Assembly: GCA_965240325.2 (NCBI GenBank)
Contig: OZ251229.1
Coordinates: 2,108,001 to 2,172,000 of the forward strand
Reading direction: 5' to 3'
Length of the DNA: 64,000 nucleotides
Source: Rebecca billardiae RCC1528
Lineage: Eukaryota; Haptophyta
The notes under the pieces: generated by a model
What the model was told of the DNA's origin: nothing
Databases searched by the model: none
Seen by the model: only the letters and a program-made list of their open reading frames with translations
Part shown: piece after piece, positions 32,946-42,304 of the stretch
Layout of the letters: each line of letters opens with the position of its first letter
Position numbering within the stretch: the first letter of the stretch is position 1
Made by a program: the position numbers and the translations under genes

Positions 32946-34190
32946 GCGCCGCCGACGTTCGCCATCGTCGCCCTCGGCGCGTGCATGCTCGCCGCCGGGG
33001 ACGAGCCGCCGGGTCTATCGAAGCAGGCGCGGCTGAAAGGGGCGAGCTTCATCTATGGTTCGTCACGCGCGGACATCGACGAGGACCTGGAAGAGGCCAA
33101 CCTCGCCGCACACCGGGACGGCTCGCACGTGCCTGAGCGCGTTCGCATCTCGCCGTTCGAGATCGACACGACAGCGGTGACGAACGCGCAGTTCCGCCGC
33201 TTCGTCCGCGAGACGAAGCACCGTACGGACGCTGAATCGTACCGCTGGTCGTTCGTGCTCGAGTACCTCCTCGACGCCGAGACGATTGCACGCGCGGACG
33301 CAGAGGACGGCATTGGCAGGGTGAAGGACTCGCCACACTGGGTTGGGGTGCTCGGCGCGTACTGGCGGCAGCCTGAGGGCCCCAACTCGAGCATCAGGGG
33401 CAGGGAGAACCACCCCGTCGTGCACGTGTCGTATAACGACGCCGAAGCGTACTGCAAGTGGGCCGGCCGCCGGCTGCCCACCGAGCTTGAGTGGGAGTAC
33501 GCAGCACGCGGCGGGCTGTCGGACGAGCCCTTTCCGTGGGGTGGCGACGAGGACGGCGGGCGCGCGAACGGCTGGCAGGGGGCGTTCCCGAGCGTCAACA
33601 CGCTGCAGGACGGCTACGCCTCGACGGCCCCGGTCGACGCGTACGCGCCCAATAGGTACGGCTTGCACAACATGGTGGGCAACGTTTGGGAGTGGACGAG
33701 CGGCGGCACCGCCAAGACGCGGCCGCTGCGGGGCGGCAGCTTCGTCGACTCCATCGACGGCCGGGTCAACCACCCGCTGCGCGTCTCGACGCGGATGGAG
33801 AACGAGGCGGACAGCTCGAGCATCAACGTGGGCTTCCGCTGCGCGAGCGGTGACGAGCGCAACGCCCCGCCGCGCCGGGGCGGCGGCAAGCAGCGTGCCG
33901 CCCTCGACCAGGAGACCCTCTCGCAGATCGCGGCCGAGCGTGGCGTGGACGGCCTGACCGAGTACCTTGCAGAGCAGGGGCAGAACGCGCAGGTCTTCAC
34001 ACCGGACGAGCTGAGGGAGCGGCGGGATGCTGCGCGGGCGGCGGCGGCGGCGGCGGCCGAGGACGGTGAGAGCGGTGGCCCGGGCGACGCCTCCGCCTCT
34101 GCTCATCGTCGGCCGTCGCAGTCGTCTTCGCATCAGCGGCACAGCATGAGCAGTGGCCGTGGGCCGCGTGCGGCCAAGGACGAGTTATGA
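32943..34190 (+). CDS. SUMF2: SUMF2-like (FGE-fold, sulfatase-modifying-factor paralogue) with KDEL tail
   Basis: Single exon, 415 aa. MAPPTFAIVALGACMLAAGD is a credible signal peptide and the protein ends AAKDEL, an ER-retrieval signal, so it should be ER-lumenal. The FGE-sulfatase domain spans residues ~35-310: FEIDTTAVTNAQFRRFV, NHPVVHVSYNDAEAYCKWAG, RRLPTELEWEYAARGG, NRYGLHNMVGNVWEWT, LRGGSFVDS and INVGFRCAS. In active formylglycine-generating enzyme (SUMF1) the catalytic cysteines lie just after GGS; here that segment is GGSFVDSIDGRVNH, with no cysteine, closely resembling SUMF2 (GASWIDTADGSANH). So it is probably the non-catalytic paralogue, which in animals binds sulfatases and SUMF1. 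The C-terminal ~105 aa are charged and low-complexity. Confidence 0.88.
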   Translation: MAPPTFAIVALGACMLAAGDEPPGLSKQARLKGASFIYGSSRADIDEDLEEANLAAHRDGSHVPERVRISPFEIDTTAVTNAQFRRFVRETKHRTDAESYRWSFVLEYLLDAETIARADAEDGIGRVKDSPHWVGVLGAYWRQPEGPNSSIRGRENHPVVHVSYNDAEAYCKWAGRRLPTELEWEYAARGGLSDEPFPWGGDEDGGRANGWQGAFPSVNTLQDGYASTAPVDAYAPNRYGLHNMVGNVWEWTSGGTAKTRPLRGGSFVDSIDGRVNHPLRVSTRMENEADSSSINVGFRCASGDERNAPPRRGGGKQRAALDQETLSQIAAERGVDGLTEYLAEQGQNAQVFTPDELRERRDAARAAAAAAAEDGESGGPGDASASAHRRPSQSSSHQRHSMSSGRGPRAAKDEL

Positions 34191-34806
34191 TCCGCCAGCA
34201 TCGTCGTGATTGTGATGCTAGCTCAGGCGTCGTGACATCATCACTGGTCCAGTATAGTCTCAGGCGCTAGCAGCAGACTAGTCGTAGCGCTAGATGGCCT
34301 AACGGACTGTACAGTGTCGATCGTAGTCAGACTCAGCCCTCAGCTAGAGTACGTAGCTACTACTACGGTACTAGTAGTAGTATTAGTAAGCACTAAGCTA
34401 CCGGGTACTGAGTGCCCTACCGAGTCATGTCATCTGCGTCGCAGTTGCGCGGGCACGGAGCGGAGGAGCCACTCGTCCGGAGCAGTGAGTGGCGGCTCAG
34501 TGTAGAATCGCGGTCCGCGCCGATATCTGTCTGTCGGCACTCGCCGAGCAGTTACTCACTCTCAGTGCCCGAGTGAGTGCCACTGCCAGGCCGTTCGTCC
34601 CCTCGCGGCCCGCGCGGCCGCGCCGGGCCGAGGCGCCCCGCCGCCGCCGGCCCGGCGGCCGCTGGCACCGTGTTCGAAGACGAAGGCATCAAGGGACACG
34701 GAGCGGAGCGCGCGTGAGCCGCGCACGGACTTGCAGCCAAAGGGCGCTGTCATCCGCGAGAGTCAGGCCAGGGCTGGCAGCGAACAAGCGCCGAGCTCAG
34801 ACTCCG
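34191..34806. other. Convergent spacer SUMF2-like / prolyl hydroxylase
   Basis: No gene seen. Lower GC to ~34400, with runs of GTAGTAGTA and TACTAC trinucleotide-like sequence around 34350-34385. Confidence 0.5.
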
Positions 34807-36204
34807 CTAGTACCAGTTCTCCGCGTACAGCGAGTTGGAGCAGCCGCGATTGGAGAGCTCACGGAACGGGTACATGTGCAGCCAGAAGTTGCAGCCGTAC
34901 TTGACGGCTCCCGGACCGGGCGGCAGCGCCTCGTGATCGGTGCGCGTCTCGCGCGCGTACGGGTCAGAGTCGAGCACGCTCGCCCACATCGCCGCGCGGC
35001 CCTTCTTGGGGGTGACCGTGACGTTGAGCTTGGGGAAGCGCGTGCCGCCGCCACTCTCGACGTCGTTCAGGTACCTGCGTGGGCACCGCGGCGCGGGGTG
35101 GATTGGTGACGGTGAGCCGCGAGCGCGACGAGAGAGGCAGCGCGCCACTCGGGCCGCGCCAAGCCGCGGCGCGCGCGCGAGCGCGCACATGTAGAATGTG
35201 TAGAGCCGCGGGCCCCACGCGGACGCGCGCGGCGCGTTCTGGTCACTGTGCGTGCCGTAGAATTGGGTTTCCTGATACCGCAGGATCTGCAGGAACTCGC
35301 CGTTCTCGGTGGGCACGCCTGTGAGCTGGGTCACGCGATCCTGCACGGCTCCGACAGCGGGGTCGTGCAGACAGCTGCCTGTGCACCACGACGTGGACGA
35401 GGTGCGCACTTCGTGCACGCCGTCGCCTGCAAGCGAGCGGTGCCATCCCTTGTCGCCGGCCTTGCGCATGGCCTCCGTCTCGGCGTCGCTTAGGAAGTCA
35501 TCGATCATGATCAGCCACGGGTCGCGCGAGACGACGTGCACGGTGCCGTTGCGCCCGGGGCCGAGGTGGCTCGTCTTGCTGATGCGCTCGAACATGGCGT
35601 TTACCGAGCCCACCGTCGCGGCGGGCGGGATCGAGCGGTCGCGCGCGCAGCGCGCATCGGACTTGACGTTGCACGCGCGGCACGTGAACGCGCACTCCTC
35701 GCGCATGCCCGGCTTCGTGTAGCAGCCGTGTCCGGCGGCCCGCTCGGCGCAGTCGGTCGCGCTGTCAAAGCACCGCTCCGATGGGCAGATGTGGCAGGAC
35801 ACGCGGCAGGTCGTCTGCATGAAGCCGGGGTTGGCCTCGCACTCGCCGATCGACGCCCAAGTGCCGCAGTTTGGGTCGAGGTCCTTGCACGTGCGACGAT
35901 CGGCGGCGGCGCGTTCTTCGGCGGAGGGCGTACAGAGGCCGCATGCAGCACGGCAGTTCGAGGTCATAAAGGCGGCATTCCTTTGGCACTCGCCGGAAGC
36001 AGCCCACGGCTTGCAGTCGTCCGACTCGTCGAGGCAAGGCAGCGCGAACTGATCGCTCGGCTCCGCGGCCGGTGCACGCGGCGAGCGCTTGGGCGTGAGG
36101 AGATCCTGGGAAGGAGAGGAGGATGGTGCGACGTCAAAGTGCACCAGGTCGGTCTTGAGTGCGCACACGGGCGCGAGCGCGAGCACGAGCGCGATGGAAC
36201 GCAT
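34807..36204 (-). CDS. ShK-domain prolyl 4-hydroxylase (secretory)
   Basis: Model: exons 36204-35189 and 35074-34807 (427 aa). The spliced join FYM/YLNDVESGGGTRF restores the YLNDV-GG-T-F signature of the P4H family. A signal peptide (MRSIALVLALAPVCALKTD) leads into three ShK (six-Cys) domains: residues ~57-91 (ending CRAACGLC), ~105-140 (CRVSCHIC) and ~144-178 (CAFTCRAC). The C-terminal 2-oxoglutarate/Fe(II) dioxygenase domain has the HxD pair in YGTHSDQNA, the distal His in TDHEALPP, and the 2-OG-binding Lys in VKYGCNFWLH. It should hydroxylate prolines in secreted or cell-surface proteins in the ER/Golgi. ShK-P4H fusions are common in algae. It is convergent with the SUMF2-like gene. Confidence 0.92.
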   Translation of the reverse strand: MRSIALVLALAPVCALKTDLVHFDVAPSSSPSQDLLTPKRSPRAPAAEPSDQFALPCLDESDDCKPWAASGECQRNAAFMTSNCRAACGLCTPSAEERAAADRRTCKDLDPNCGTWASIGECEANPGFMQTTCRVSCHICPSERCFDSATDCAERAAGHGCYTKPGMREECAFTCRACNVKSDARCARDRSIPPAATVGSVNAMFERISKTSHLGPGRNGTVHVVSRDPWLIMIDDFLSDAETEAMRKAGDKGWHRSLAGDGVHEVRTSSTSWCTGSCLHDPAVGAVQDRVTQLTGVPTENGEFLQILRYQETQFYGTHSDQNAPRASAWGPRLYTFYMCALARAPRLGAARVARCLSRRARGSPSPIHPAPRCPRRYLNDVESGGGTRFPKLNVTVTPKKGRAAMWASVLDSDPYARETRTDHEALPPGPGAVKYGCNFWLHMYPFRELSNRGCSNSLYAENWY

Positions 36205-37818
36205 GTGGACGGGTCGACGACGGGCGACCGGTGAGCGATGTGGAGTTTTCTACCGGCGCCACGCTTTTCGAGCTCGTCGGCCGCTGGAACTACCGGGGAT
36301 TTCGACGCCCATTGGTGCATCGAGCGCGTAGATCTCATCAGATCCTGGCGAGCGGCAGGCGAGCGAACGCCAAGATCGAGGCATCAAAGTTGAACGGGCG
36401 GTTGCCCAGCCCGGAGCGGGTCAGCGGGATATTCGGAGCCAAAAAAAGCCTGCCCTCGGTGGTAAACTCGTAACGTCTTTCCGATTCCGGACTGATGGTC
36501 TGCCCATGCCCCACGGCCACGGGCCAGCCGGCAGTGCTGGCCGGCTTGATGAGGCTGATGCCGAGTGCCCGACGGCGATGCGCTCCGATCACGGCAACGG
36601 GCGGCAGCAAGCATGATAGATCGCGATCCGAGTCGCGCGGCGCCCTGATCACAATGATCGATTGATGAGATAACTGCCGAATCCGACGCCAGCTGCATGC
36701 AGTCAGTCTGAGGCCCGACTGGCACTAGTCACTGGACTGGCCGAGGTCACCGCCCGCCGGCGCCGGTCTGATAGTGACATTGTCCGCGCCGCGGCTTAGT
36801 AAATAGCCAATGCGCCATGCCGGGCATGCGGTGTCCGCCGGCAGTCCAGACGGGCACGGAGACCTCGCGCAGACCGCTGTCCGGACGGCTCGGTCACTCA
36901 CGGGCGTGACGGCTGTCACCCGGCCGACGGGACTCAGTGCAGTCAATGCAACTGGTACTATAACCGTCCGAGTCCGTTAGGCCGCACCGCCGCACTGTGA
37001 CTGCTAACTTCAGGGCTCCGGATTAGTATGATTCGCCGCGGCCGTAACCGTGTACCGCCGCGGCTGTGACTGCTAACTTCAGGGCTCCGGATTAGTATGA
37101 TTCGCCGCGGCCGTAACCGTGTACTACTACGACGCTGAACTACTCGGTCGTAGTAAATTACTCCGAAGCACTGCGAGTGCGACTCGATCGCCTCAGTACG
37201 GCGTTATTACGTACCGCGTATAAGGTTACCGTTACTGGGGCCCGTCGGACTTAGGCAGCGGCTCACTGTGGCCGGTCGGTACAGAATTCTAGCAGGTACG
37301 AGTTTGCTGAGAGGCGTAGCGGGCACGGTCTGCGGACCGTCGTCGTCGCCTTTCGCCTTTCGGACAACCCGGTGCCAATCATAAAGGCTTTCCGAACTAG
37401 ACTAGTGACGCGGTCGCCGCCTCGCGGACTGCACGCAGTCCCGGTCCGAGGAGTCAGCTTAATGCTGCAGCAGCACTCATCAGTCCGAGCAACGGCTCGC
37501 TGACACCGTACTCCGCGTGAGAGTGTCTTAGTGATTATTATCATATTAGTCCCAGGATCGACTCTTCACACAGGTTATAATCTTCATGCACTCCCGCGGT
37601 CTGGCGGCGCGATCGAGATACGGTGCCGACTTGCTGCGCACACGGAGTCCTCTCCATACGTGCATCGAGTGTCACGTGCCACGAAATGATGCTCAATCAT
37701 ACAGTACGTTCGCAGCCGCCCGGTAGCGAGTGGCCCAGTGGCCTCCGACGGGCCACCGCACCCGTCGTCTGCGGTTCTGGTTGGCGAACTGCCATGCCGA
37801 TGCGACACCATCACGCCA
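36205..37818. other. Gene-free 1.6 kb
   Basis: No supportable coding region. It contains a 69-bp-period tandem duplication (36997-37124). The first ~100 bp are the likely promoter region of the prolyl hydroxylase. Confidence 0.5.
36997..37124. repeat. Tandem duplication, 69-bp period
   Basis: The unit GTGACTGCTAACTTCAGGGC...CCGTAACCGTGTAC occurs at 36997-37055 and 37066-37124 with no difference I can see over 59 bp, separated by 10 bp (CGCCGCGGCT). Recent, in non-coding sequence. Confidence 0.85.
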
Positions 37819-38736
37819 TCACGTAGCGTCACCGGTCAGGCCGCTCTCCACCGCTGCTCGTGCACGCTCGCAGAGCTCTTCTTCGCTCACGCCGTCGCTA
37901 CTGAGCGGCGGGTGCACGCGCACCGCCAGCGGCACGTTGCGCTTCGGCCCGATCCAGCCCTTGGGCCATGCTGCGTAAGTGCCCGAGATGGTGAGCGGCA
38001 CGATGCGGACTTTCGCCGACTGCGCCATCTTGAAAGGTCCGCGCTTGAAGGGGAGCAGCTTGCCCGTCGTCGTCGTCGTGCCCTCGGGGAACGCGAGCAG
38101 CGCGTTCCCCTCCTTCAGCGCGCGCACGGCGTCGATGAAGACCCGCGCCTCCGAGCGGCGGTCGCCGCGCGTCACGACGAGATCCTTGGCGAGATCGAGC
38201 TTCTGGCCGATCACGGGGATCTTCTGCACCTCGGACTTGGAGATGTACTTCATCGGTCGTTTCAGGAGCCCCGTGAGCGGGATGTCCAGGTAGCTGCAGT
38301 GATTTGCCACGTACATCACCGGCTCGTCCGCAGGTGGCAGCAGGTGAGCATCCACGCACTCCGCGCGCATGCCACTCATGCCGAGCACGATGCGCCCCCA
38401 CCAGTTTCCCACGCGCGAAACGAGCATGCGCCGCTTGGAGTCCAGCGCCGCGCCAATGTACATCAGCGGGAGGCACAGAAACCCCCAGATCGCGCAGTTG
38501 AGCCCGAACCACAGGCCGAACGCCGTGAGCTTGCCTTTCTTCACCTCGATGCGATCGAGCAGCCCGAGCGGCCTGTCCGCAAACGATGGCTGCACCGCGA
38601 TGGAGGACAGCCCGATGGGTAGGCGGCGCGATGCGACGACCCGCAAGGGCTGCACCACGCTCAGTTGAGCACGGTGCACCGCCGGGGTGACCGGAGCGAA
38701 CGCCAGGGCCGCGGCGATCGCCACGACGGTCGTCAT
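37819..38736 (-). CDS. Plastid 1-acyl-sn-glycerol-3-phosphate acyltransferase (LPAAT, PlsC family)
   Basis: Single exon, 305 aa, starting MTTVVAIAAALAFAPVTP. The leader has a hydrophobic signal-like segment followed by LAFAP, close to the ASAFAP cleavage motif of bipartite plastid leaders in secondary algae, then a basic transit-like stretch (VVASRRLP). The PlsC motifs are in order: NHCSYLDIP (NHx4D catalytic), KYISKSEVQKIPVIG, FPEGTTTTTG (substrate binding) and VPLTISGTY. A hydrophobic helix precedes them (LNCAIWGFLCLPLMYIGAAL). It should convert lysophosphatidate to phosphatidate in plastid glycerolipid synthesis. It is head-to-head with the RPP40-like gene, 152 bp between start codons. Confidence 0.9.
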   Translation of the reverse strand: MTTVVAIAAALAFAPVTPAVHRAQLSVVQPLRVVASRRLPIGLSSIAVQPSFADRPLGLLDRIEVKKGKLTAFGLWFGLNCAIWGFLCLPLMYIGAALDSKRRMLVSRVGNWWGRIVLGMSGMRAECVDAHLLPPADEPVMYVANHCSYLDIPLTGLLKRPMKYISKSEVQKIPVIGQKLDLAKDLVVTRGDRRSEARVFIDAVRALKEGNALLAFPEGTTTTTGKLLPFKRGPFKMAQSAKVRIVPLTISGTYAAWPKGWIGPKRNVPLAVRVHPPLSSDGVSEEELCERARAAVESGLTGDAT

Positions 38737-38888
38737 TCCGCGGCACCGCGCGACGGGAATCACGACGGGCGAGAGCGGGCGGCTAATCGGCCTAAAATCA
38801 CCCCGCCGCCGCTTCCTGGCGGGACGGACGCAACTGAGCGCCGGGGAAAGTGGGACGAAACCCTCGCGCCCATGTTTCAAAGTCTGCG
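38737..38888. promoter_or_regulatory. Divergent promoter, LPAAT / RPP40-like
   Basis: 152 bp separate the opposed ATGs (assuming the RPP40-like start at 38889). It includes CGGCTAATCGGCCTAAAATC near 38780, the only AT-richer patch. No TATA box is clear. Confidence 0.45.
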
Positions 38889-40766
38889 ATGAGATGCATC
38901 GTAAAGTTAGGTACGACGACAGTGTACCCGGGTGCCGGTCGATTGTCGGGGCCTCGTGCGGGCCTCCGCCCCCGCACGGCGCTTGCGCGCAGGGTGTGCT
39001 CAGCTCGGAGCGAGTACCGCAGTGGTGTGCTTTGTGCGGGCACGACGCTACCTCCCCACACCGCGCGGCAGCTTGCGCCTGCCACGTGCGCGCGCGCACG
39101 CGCGTCGCGCTCAATCACCAGCATGCTCCATGCGCACGCGTGCGCATCTGCCGAAGCCGCAGCCGAGCTGCTGCGCCGGCGGAGCCTCGCCTCCGAGATT
39201 GGCGTGTTCTTACCCGCAGTTTCCTCTGGTGCAGACGACGCGCAAGCCGCGCTCGCGCCCGATGCGTCGGCCACTGACAGCGCGAAGCGCGCGCGCACCG
39301 ACTCGCCATGCGAGCGTGCGCTCGCACGCTTCGAACAGCTGGGCTTCCCGGCGTTCCACAGGGTCCGAGGCCCGCTCGCGGACCTGCTCAAGCCCGAATT
39401 TGCCGACGCGCACATCCGCACCGGCACGTGCGTCATGCTCTCCGTGGACGACGACGGCTCCCGTCTCGCCGGCTGCGCGCGCCAGGCTCGGCTGGCTGAG
39501 GCAGACGGCACGAACGCGGTGCTGCTCGACGCGTCGGGGCTGCTGATCCTGCGCTGTGACGCGCCGACGTACCGCCGGCTGGGGCTCGAAGGGCGGCCCT
39601 GCGCGGGCCCAGGCCAGAGCGCCGCGCGCGGAGGCCGCTGGAAGCGCCCCGCGGGCGCCGGGTTGCGCGCCGCGGGCTCACAGGGTCTGAGAGGAGGGCC
39701 GTACGTCGTCGCTGTTGACGTGCGGCGCTCTGACTTCCGGCCGGGGGACGCGGAGTACGAGCGCGTGCAGCGCGCGCTGGCGCCAGCGGCCACCGAGCAC
39801 GTCACGCTGCTCGTCGCTTGGGAGGGCGGCTCGGCTACGGCCACGCCCGCCTTCCCGCCTGGCTTTGTGCTCGAGGCGCGGGCGTGCGCTGCCGTCAGCG
39901 GCGCGGTGATGGCGCGGCGTGGCGGCAGCGCCGCGCCTGAGCTGCGCCTGCCCGACGTCCCTCGCGCACTCGAGCTCGGAGCCCCAGCCGACCCGCACGC
40001 GCGTGCCGACCACAGCCACGCGCCCGCGCCGGCGGAGGAGGCCGCTGGCCGTGGGCCGATCGCAGCAGCGTCGGGCGGCGGTCTCGGCCCAACCGCGCCC
40101 TCTGCCGCGCGCCCACCGGCTGCGAGCTGCAGCGCGCGCGCGCTCGAGGCCGTGCACACGTGGCTCGGGCTGGCGCACGCCCTCCCGCACTGCGCGCCGG
40201 AGCACGGCGGGGGTACGAGCGAGCTCGAGCGCGTCGATGGCGCGGAGCTCCAGCGCATCGCGCAGATACTGTGCCCGCACCTGCCCTACCGCCCCGCGCG
40301 CCCGCGCGGGGCGCGTGGACGCACCGGCACGGCGCGGGCGGACGTGTGCGCGCGCACGTGGCGCGTCCGAGGCTTGCTCGCGCCGCCCGCACTGGAGCGC
40401 GCGCTGCGCGCTGCGCTGGCCGCTGTGGAGGCCGGTGAGGTGCCGTGGGCATCCATCGCCATCTGGGGCTGCGACGACGCCGCGCTCGACTGCTGCCGGC
40501 GGTTCCTGAGCGCGACACACGCAAATGACCTGACGGATGCAGCTGCGCCGCGCGTCGGCCGGCCGGAGACGGACCTGCTCGCGCTCGTGCTGCCGGCGCA
40601 GCGGCCCCGTGATACCGGTCCGGTTGGTGGGCCAGGGCCGTGCTCTGCGTGGGTCTGTGTGCTCGCTGCACACGCGCTGGACCAGCGCGCCGCCTGGCTG
40701 TCACCTGGGTGCGCGCTGCCGGCGACGACGAGATGCCGCCAGGCGACAGCTGATCATCAGCAATGA
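38889..40766 (+). CDS. RPP40: RNase P / RNase MRP subunit p40-like (RPP40)
   Basis: Single frame, up to 625 aa. Spaced similarities to human RPP40 run along the protein: PLADLLKPEFADAHIRTGTC, LLDASGLLILRCDAPTYRRL with GLEGRP, KRPAGAG, YVVAVDVRRSDF then YERV, HVTLLVAWEGG, LRLPDVPRALE, ALEAVHTWLGLAHAL, a WRVRGLLAPP segment, and VPWASIAIWGCDDA. The family binds the P3 region of RNase P/MRP RNA with other subunits and acts in tRNA and rRNA processing in the nucleus. The protein is longer than human RPP40 (363 aa) because of Ala/Gly/Pro-rich insertions. The start is uncertain: ATG 38889 opens MRCIVKLG; ATG 39123 (MLHAHACASAEAAAEL) would give a shorter protein, and an intron near the N-terminus is possible. 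It ends 47 bp before the next gene. Confidence 0.72.
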   Translation: MRCIVKLGTTTVYPGAGRLSGPRAGLRPRTALARRVCSARSEYRSGVLCAGTTLPPHTARQLAPATCARARASRSITSMLHAHACASAEAAAELLRRRSLASEIGVFLPAVSSGADDAQAALAPDASATDSAKRARTDSPCERALARFEQLGFPAFHRVRGPLADLLKPEFADAHIRTGTCVMLSVDDDGSRLAGCARQARLAEADGTNAVLLDASGLLILRCDAPTYRRLGLEGRPCAGPGQSAARGGRWKRPAGAGLRAAGSQGLRGGPYVVAVDVRRSDFRPGDAEYERVQRALAPAATEHVTLLVAWEGGSATATPAFPPGFVLEARACAAVSGAVMARRGGSAAPELRLPDVPRALELGAPADPHARADHSHAPAPAEEAAGRGPIAAASGGGLGPTAPSAARPPAASCSARALEAVHTWLGLAHALPHCAPEHGGGTSELERVDGAELQRIAQILCPHLPYRPARPRGARGRTGTARADVCARTWRVRGLLAPPALERALRAALAAVEAGEVPWASIAIWGCDDAALDCCRRFLSATHANDLTDAAAPRVGRPETDLLALVLPAQRPRDTGPVGGPGPCSAWVCVLAAHALDQRAAWLSPGCALPATTRCRQATADHQQ

Positions 40767-40813
40767 CGAAAGGATAATAAAAATCGCCGCGTCGTCGTCC
40801 AAAAGAATAAACC

Positions 40814-42304
40814 ATGCGCCACGTGTCACGCACGGACGTACTTGGCGTCCTCGTCGACACGATGGCCGACACCGTCGCACACGACGATGCGGAGTTGATG
40901 GAGCTCATTGCGCATCGGAACAGGCCCAACGTGCTGCGCGCCCGCAAGCAGCACGGCTGCATGGCGTGCGGCGCCTCGGTTGGCGTTGGCGAGCTCGTAT
41001 GGCCGCTGCACATCGGCGGTGACCCGCGGCGCACGTGGGTGCACGTGCGATGTGCGGTCGAGAGGCTCGGGACGCCACTCGTACCCCCGCCGTGCAAGCA
41101 CTACGTGGGCAAGGGCTTCTGCGTGTTCGGCGACCGCTGCTTCTTCGATCACCCCGACGACGTCCAGCCGGTGGATGGGCCGACGCCCTTCGTCGAGCCG
41201 GGCAACACACGCGCGGACAGGGAGGAGCGCGCCCAGAGGCAGCCGCGAGGCGCTTCGACCGCCGCAGCCAATGGCGCCGCGAGCGACGAGCCGGGTGCGC
41301 GGATCTCGCGGTACCGCATGCGCGCGCGCGTGCGGAACCACCACCGCGCGTCCATGCTCCGCCGCTGGGTGCTCGAGCGGTACGGGCTCGAGCGCGTCGC
41401 GGCGGGCGCGGGCGTGCTCGAGGTTGCGGGCGGCAAGGGCGAGCTCTCCTTTCAGTTCGCCAAGGTGAACGGCATCCGCGCGACGAACGTCGACCCGCGC
41501 CGCGGCCGGCTGGACAAGTACCGCAAGGTGCTCGCCGCGGGGTTCTACACGCGCAACCGCGCGTTCGAGCACGTGGATGTGCGCGTGCCCGCGCGCGCGA
41601 GCAGCCTCCCGGCCGACGGCGAGCCTGGCCTCGTACGGGCCTTCTTTGAGATGCCACAGCTGCGCGCGCGCACGAGGGCGGGCGCGCGCGCGGCGGCAGA
41701 GGAGCCGGCGGCGGCGGAGGCGTGGATGCCTGTCTTCGCGCGCGACGAGGACGCGTGGGCGCGCGAGCAGAGCCGCGCGCGCTCGCACCGCTGGACTCGG
41801 CGCGGCCTCGTCCGAGTGCCGGGCGCTGCCGACGCAGGCGCTGATGCGGCGGCGGGCGCGGGCGCGAATGGCGCGGGGGGCTTTGGAGATGACACGTGCC
41901 CGGAGTGCGCGTGCGCGTGCGACGCGTGCGAGGACGAGGGCGGCGGTGGGCACGGCGCGGATGACGCGGACGAGGACGACGAGGCCGATGGCACGATCGA
42001 CGCGGCAGCGCTCGTCGACTCGCTGGACGACGCGCGGGCCATTCTGAGCGAGGTCAGCATCGTCGTGAGCATGCACGGCGACGCGGCCGTCGACCACGCG
42101 CTCGAGTTCGCCCTGCAGCGCGGGCTCCCGTTCGCGCTCGTGCCGTGCTGCGTGTACCAGCACCTCAACCCGTGGCGACCGGACGTGCGCTCATACGAGC
42201 AGCTCCTGCAGCATCTGGAGGCGCGCGCGAGAGAGGCGGGCGTGGAGGTGGGCCGCACGACACTGCTCTTCGAGGGCAAGAATCAGCTCATCTACTCACT
42301 CTGA
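40814..42304 (+). CDS. PARP-type + CCCH zinc-finger SAM-dependent methyltransferase
   Basis: Single exon, 496 aa. Residues ~45-85 form a PARP-like zinc finger (CMACGASVGVGE...WVHVRCA). It is followed by a CCCH finger, C-x8-C-x5-C-x3-H (CKHYVGKGFCVFGDRCFFDH). The Rossmann methyltransferase part has VLEVAGGKGELSFQFA (SAM loop), ATNVDPR and, after an acidic low-complexity insert (ADDADEDDEAD), SIVVSMHGDAAVDHALEFAL then FALVPCCVY. The MHGD...VPCC pattern resembles RNA methyltransferases such as TRM13-like or METTL25-like proteins. RNA is the likely substrate given the fingers, but no exact orthologue is claimed. It starts only 47 bp after the RPP40-like stop. Confidence 0.78.
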   Translation: MRHVSRTDVLGVLVDTMADTVAHDDAELMELIAHRNRPNVLRARKQHGCMACGASVGVGELVWPLHIGGDPRRTWVHVRCAVERLGTPLVPPPCKHYVGKGFCVFGDRCFFDHPDDVQPVDGPTPFVEPGNTRADREERAQRQPRGASTAAANGAASDEPGARISRYRMRARVRNHHRASMLRRWVLERYGLERVAAGAGVLEVAGGKGELSFQFAKVNGIRATNVDPRRGRLDKYRKVLAAGFYTRNRAFEHVDVRVPARASSLPADGEPGLVRAFFEMPQLRARTRAGARAAAEEPAAAEAWMPVFARDEDAWAREQSRARSHRWTRRGLVRVPGAADAGADAAAGAGANGAGGFGDDTCPECACACDACEDEGGGGHGADDADEDDEADGTIDAAALVDSLDDARAILSEVSIVVSMHGDAAVDHALEFALQRGLPFALVPCCVYQHLNPWRPDVRSYEQLLQHLEARAREAGVEVGRTTLLFEGKNQLIYSL

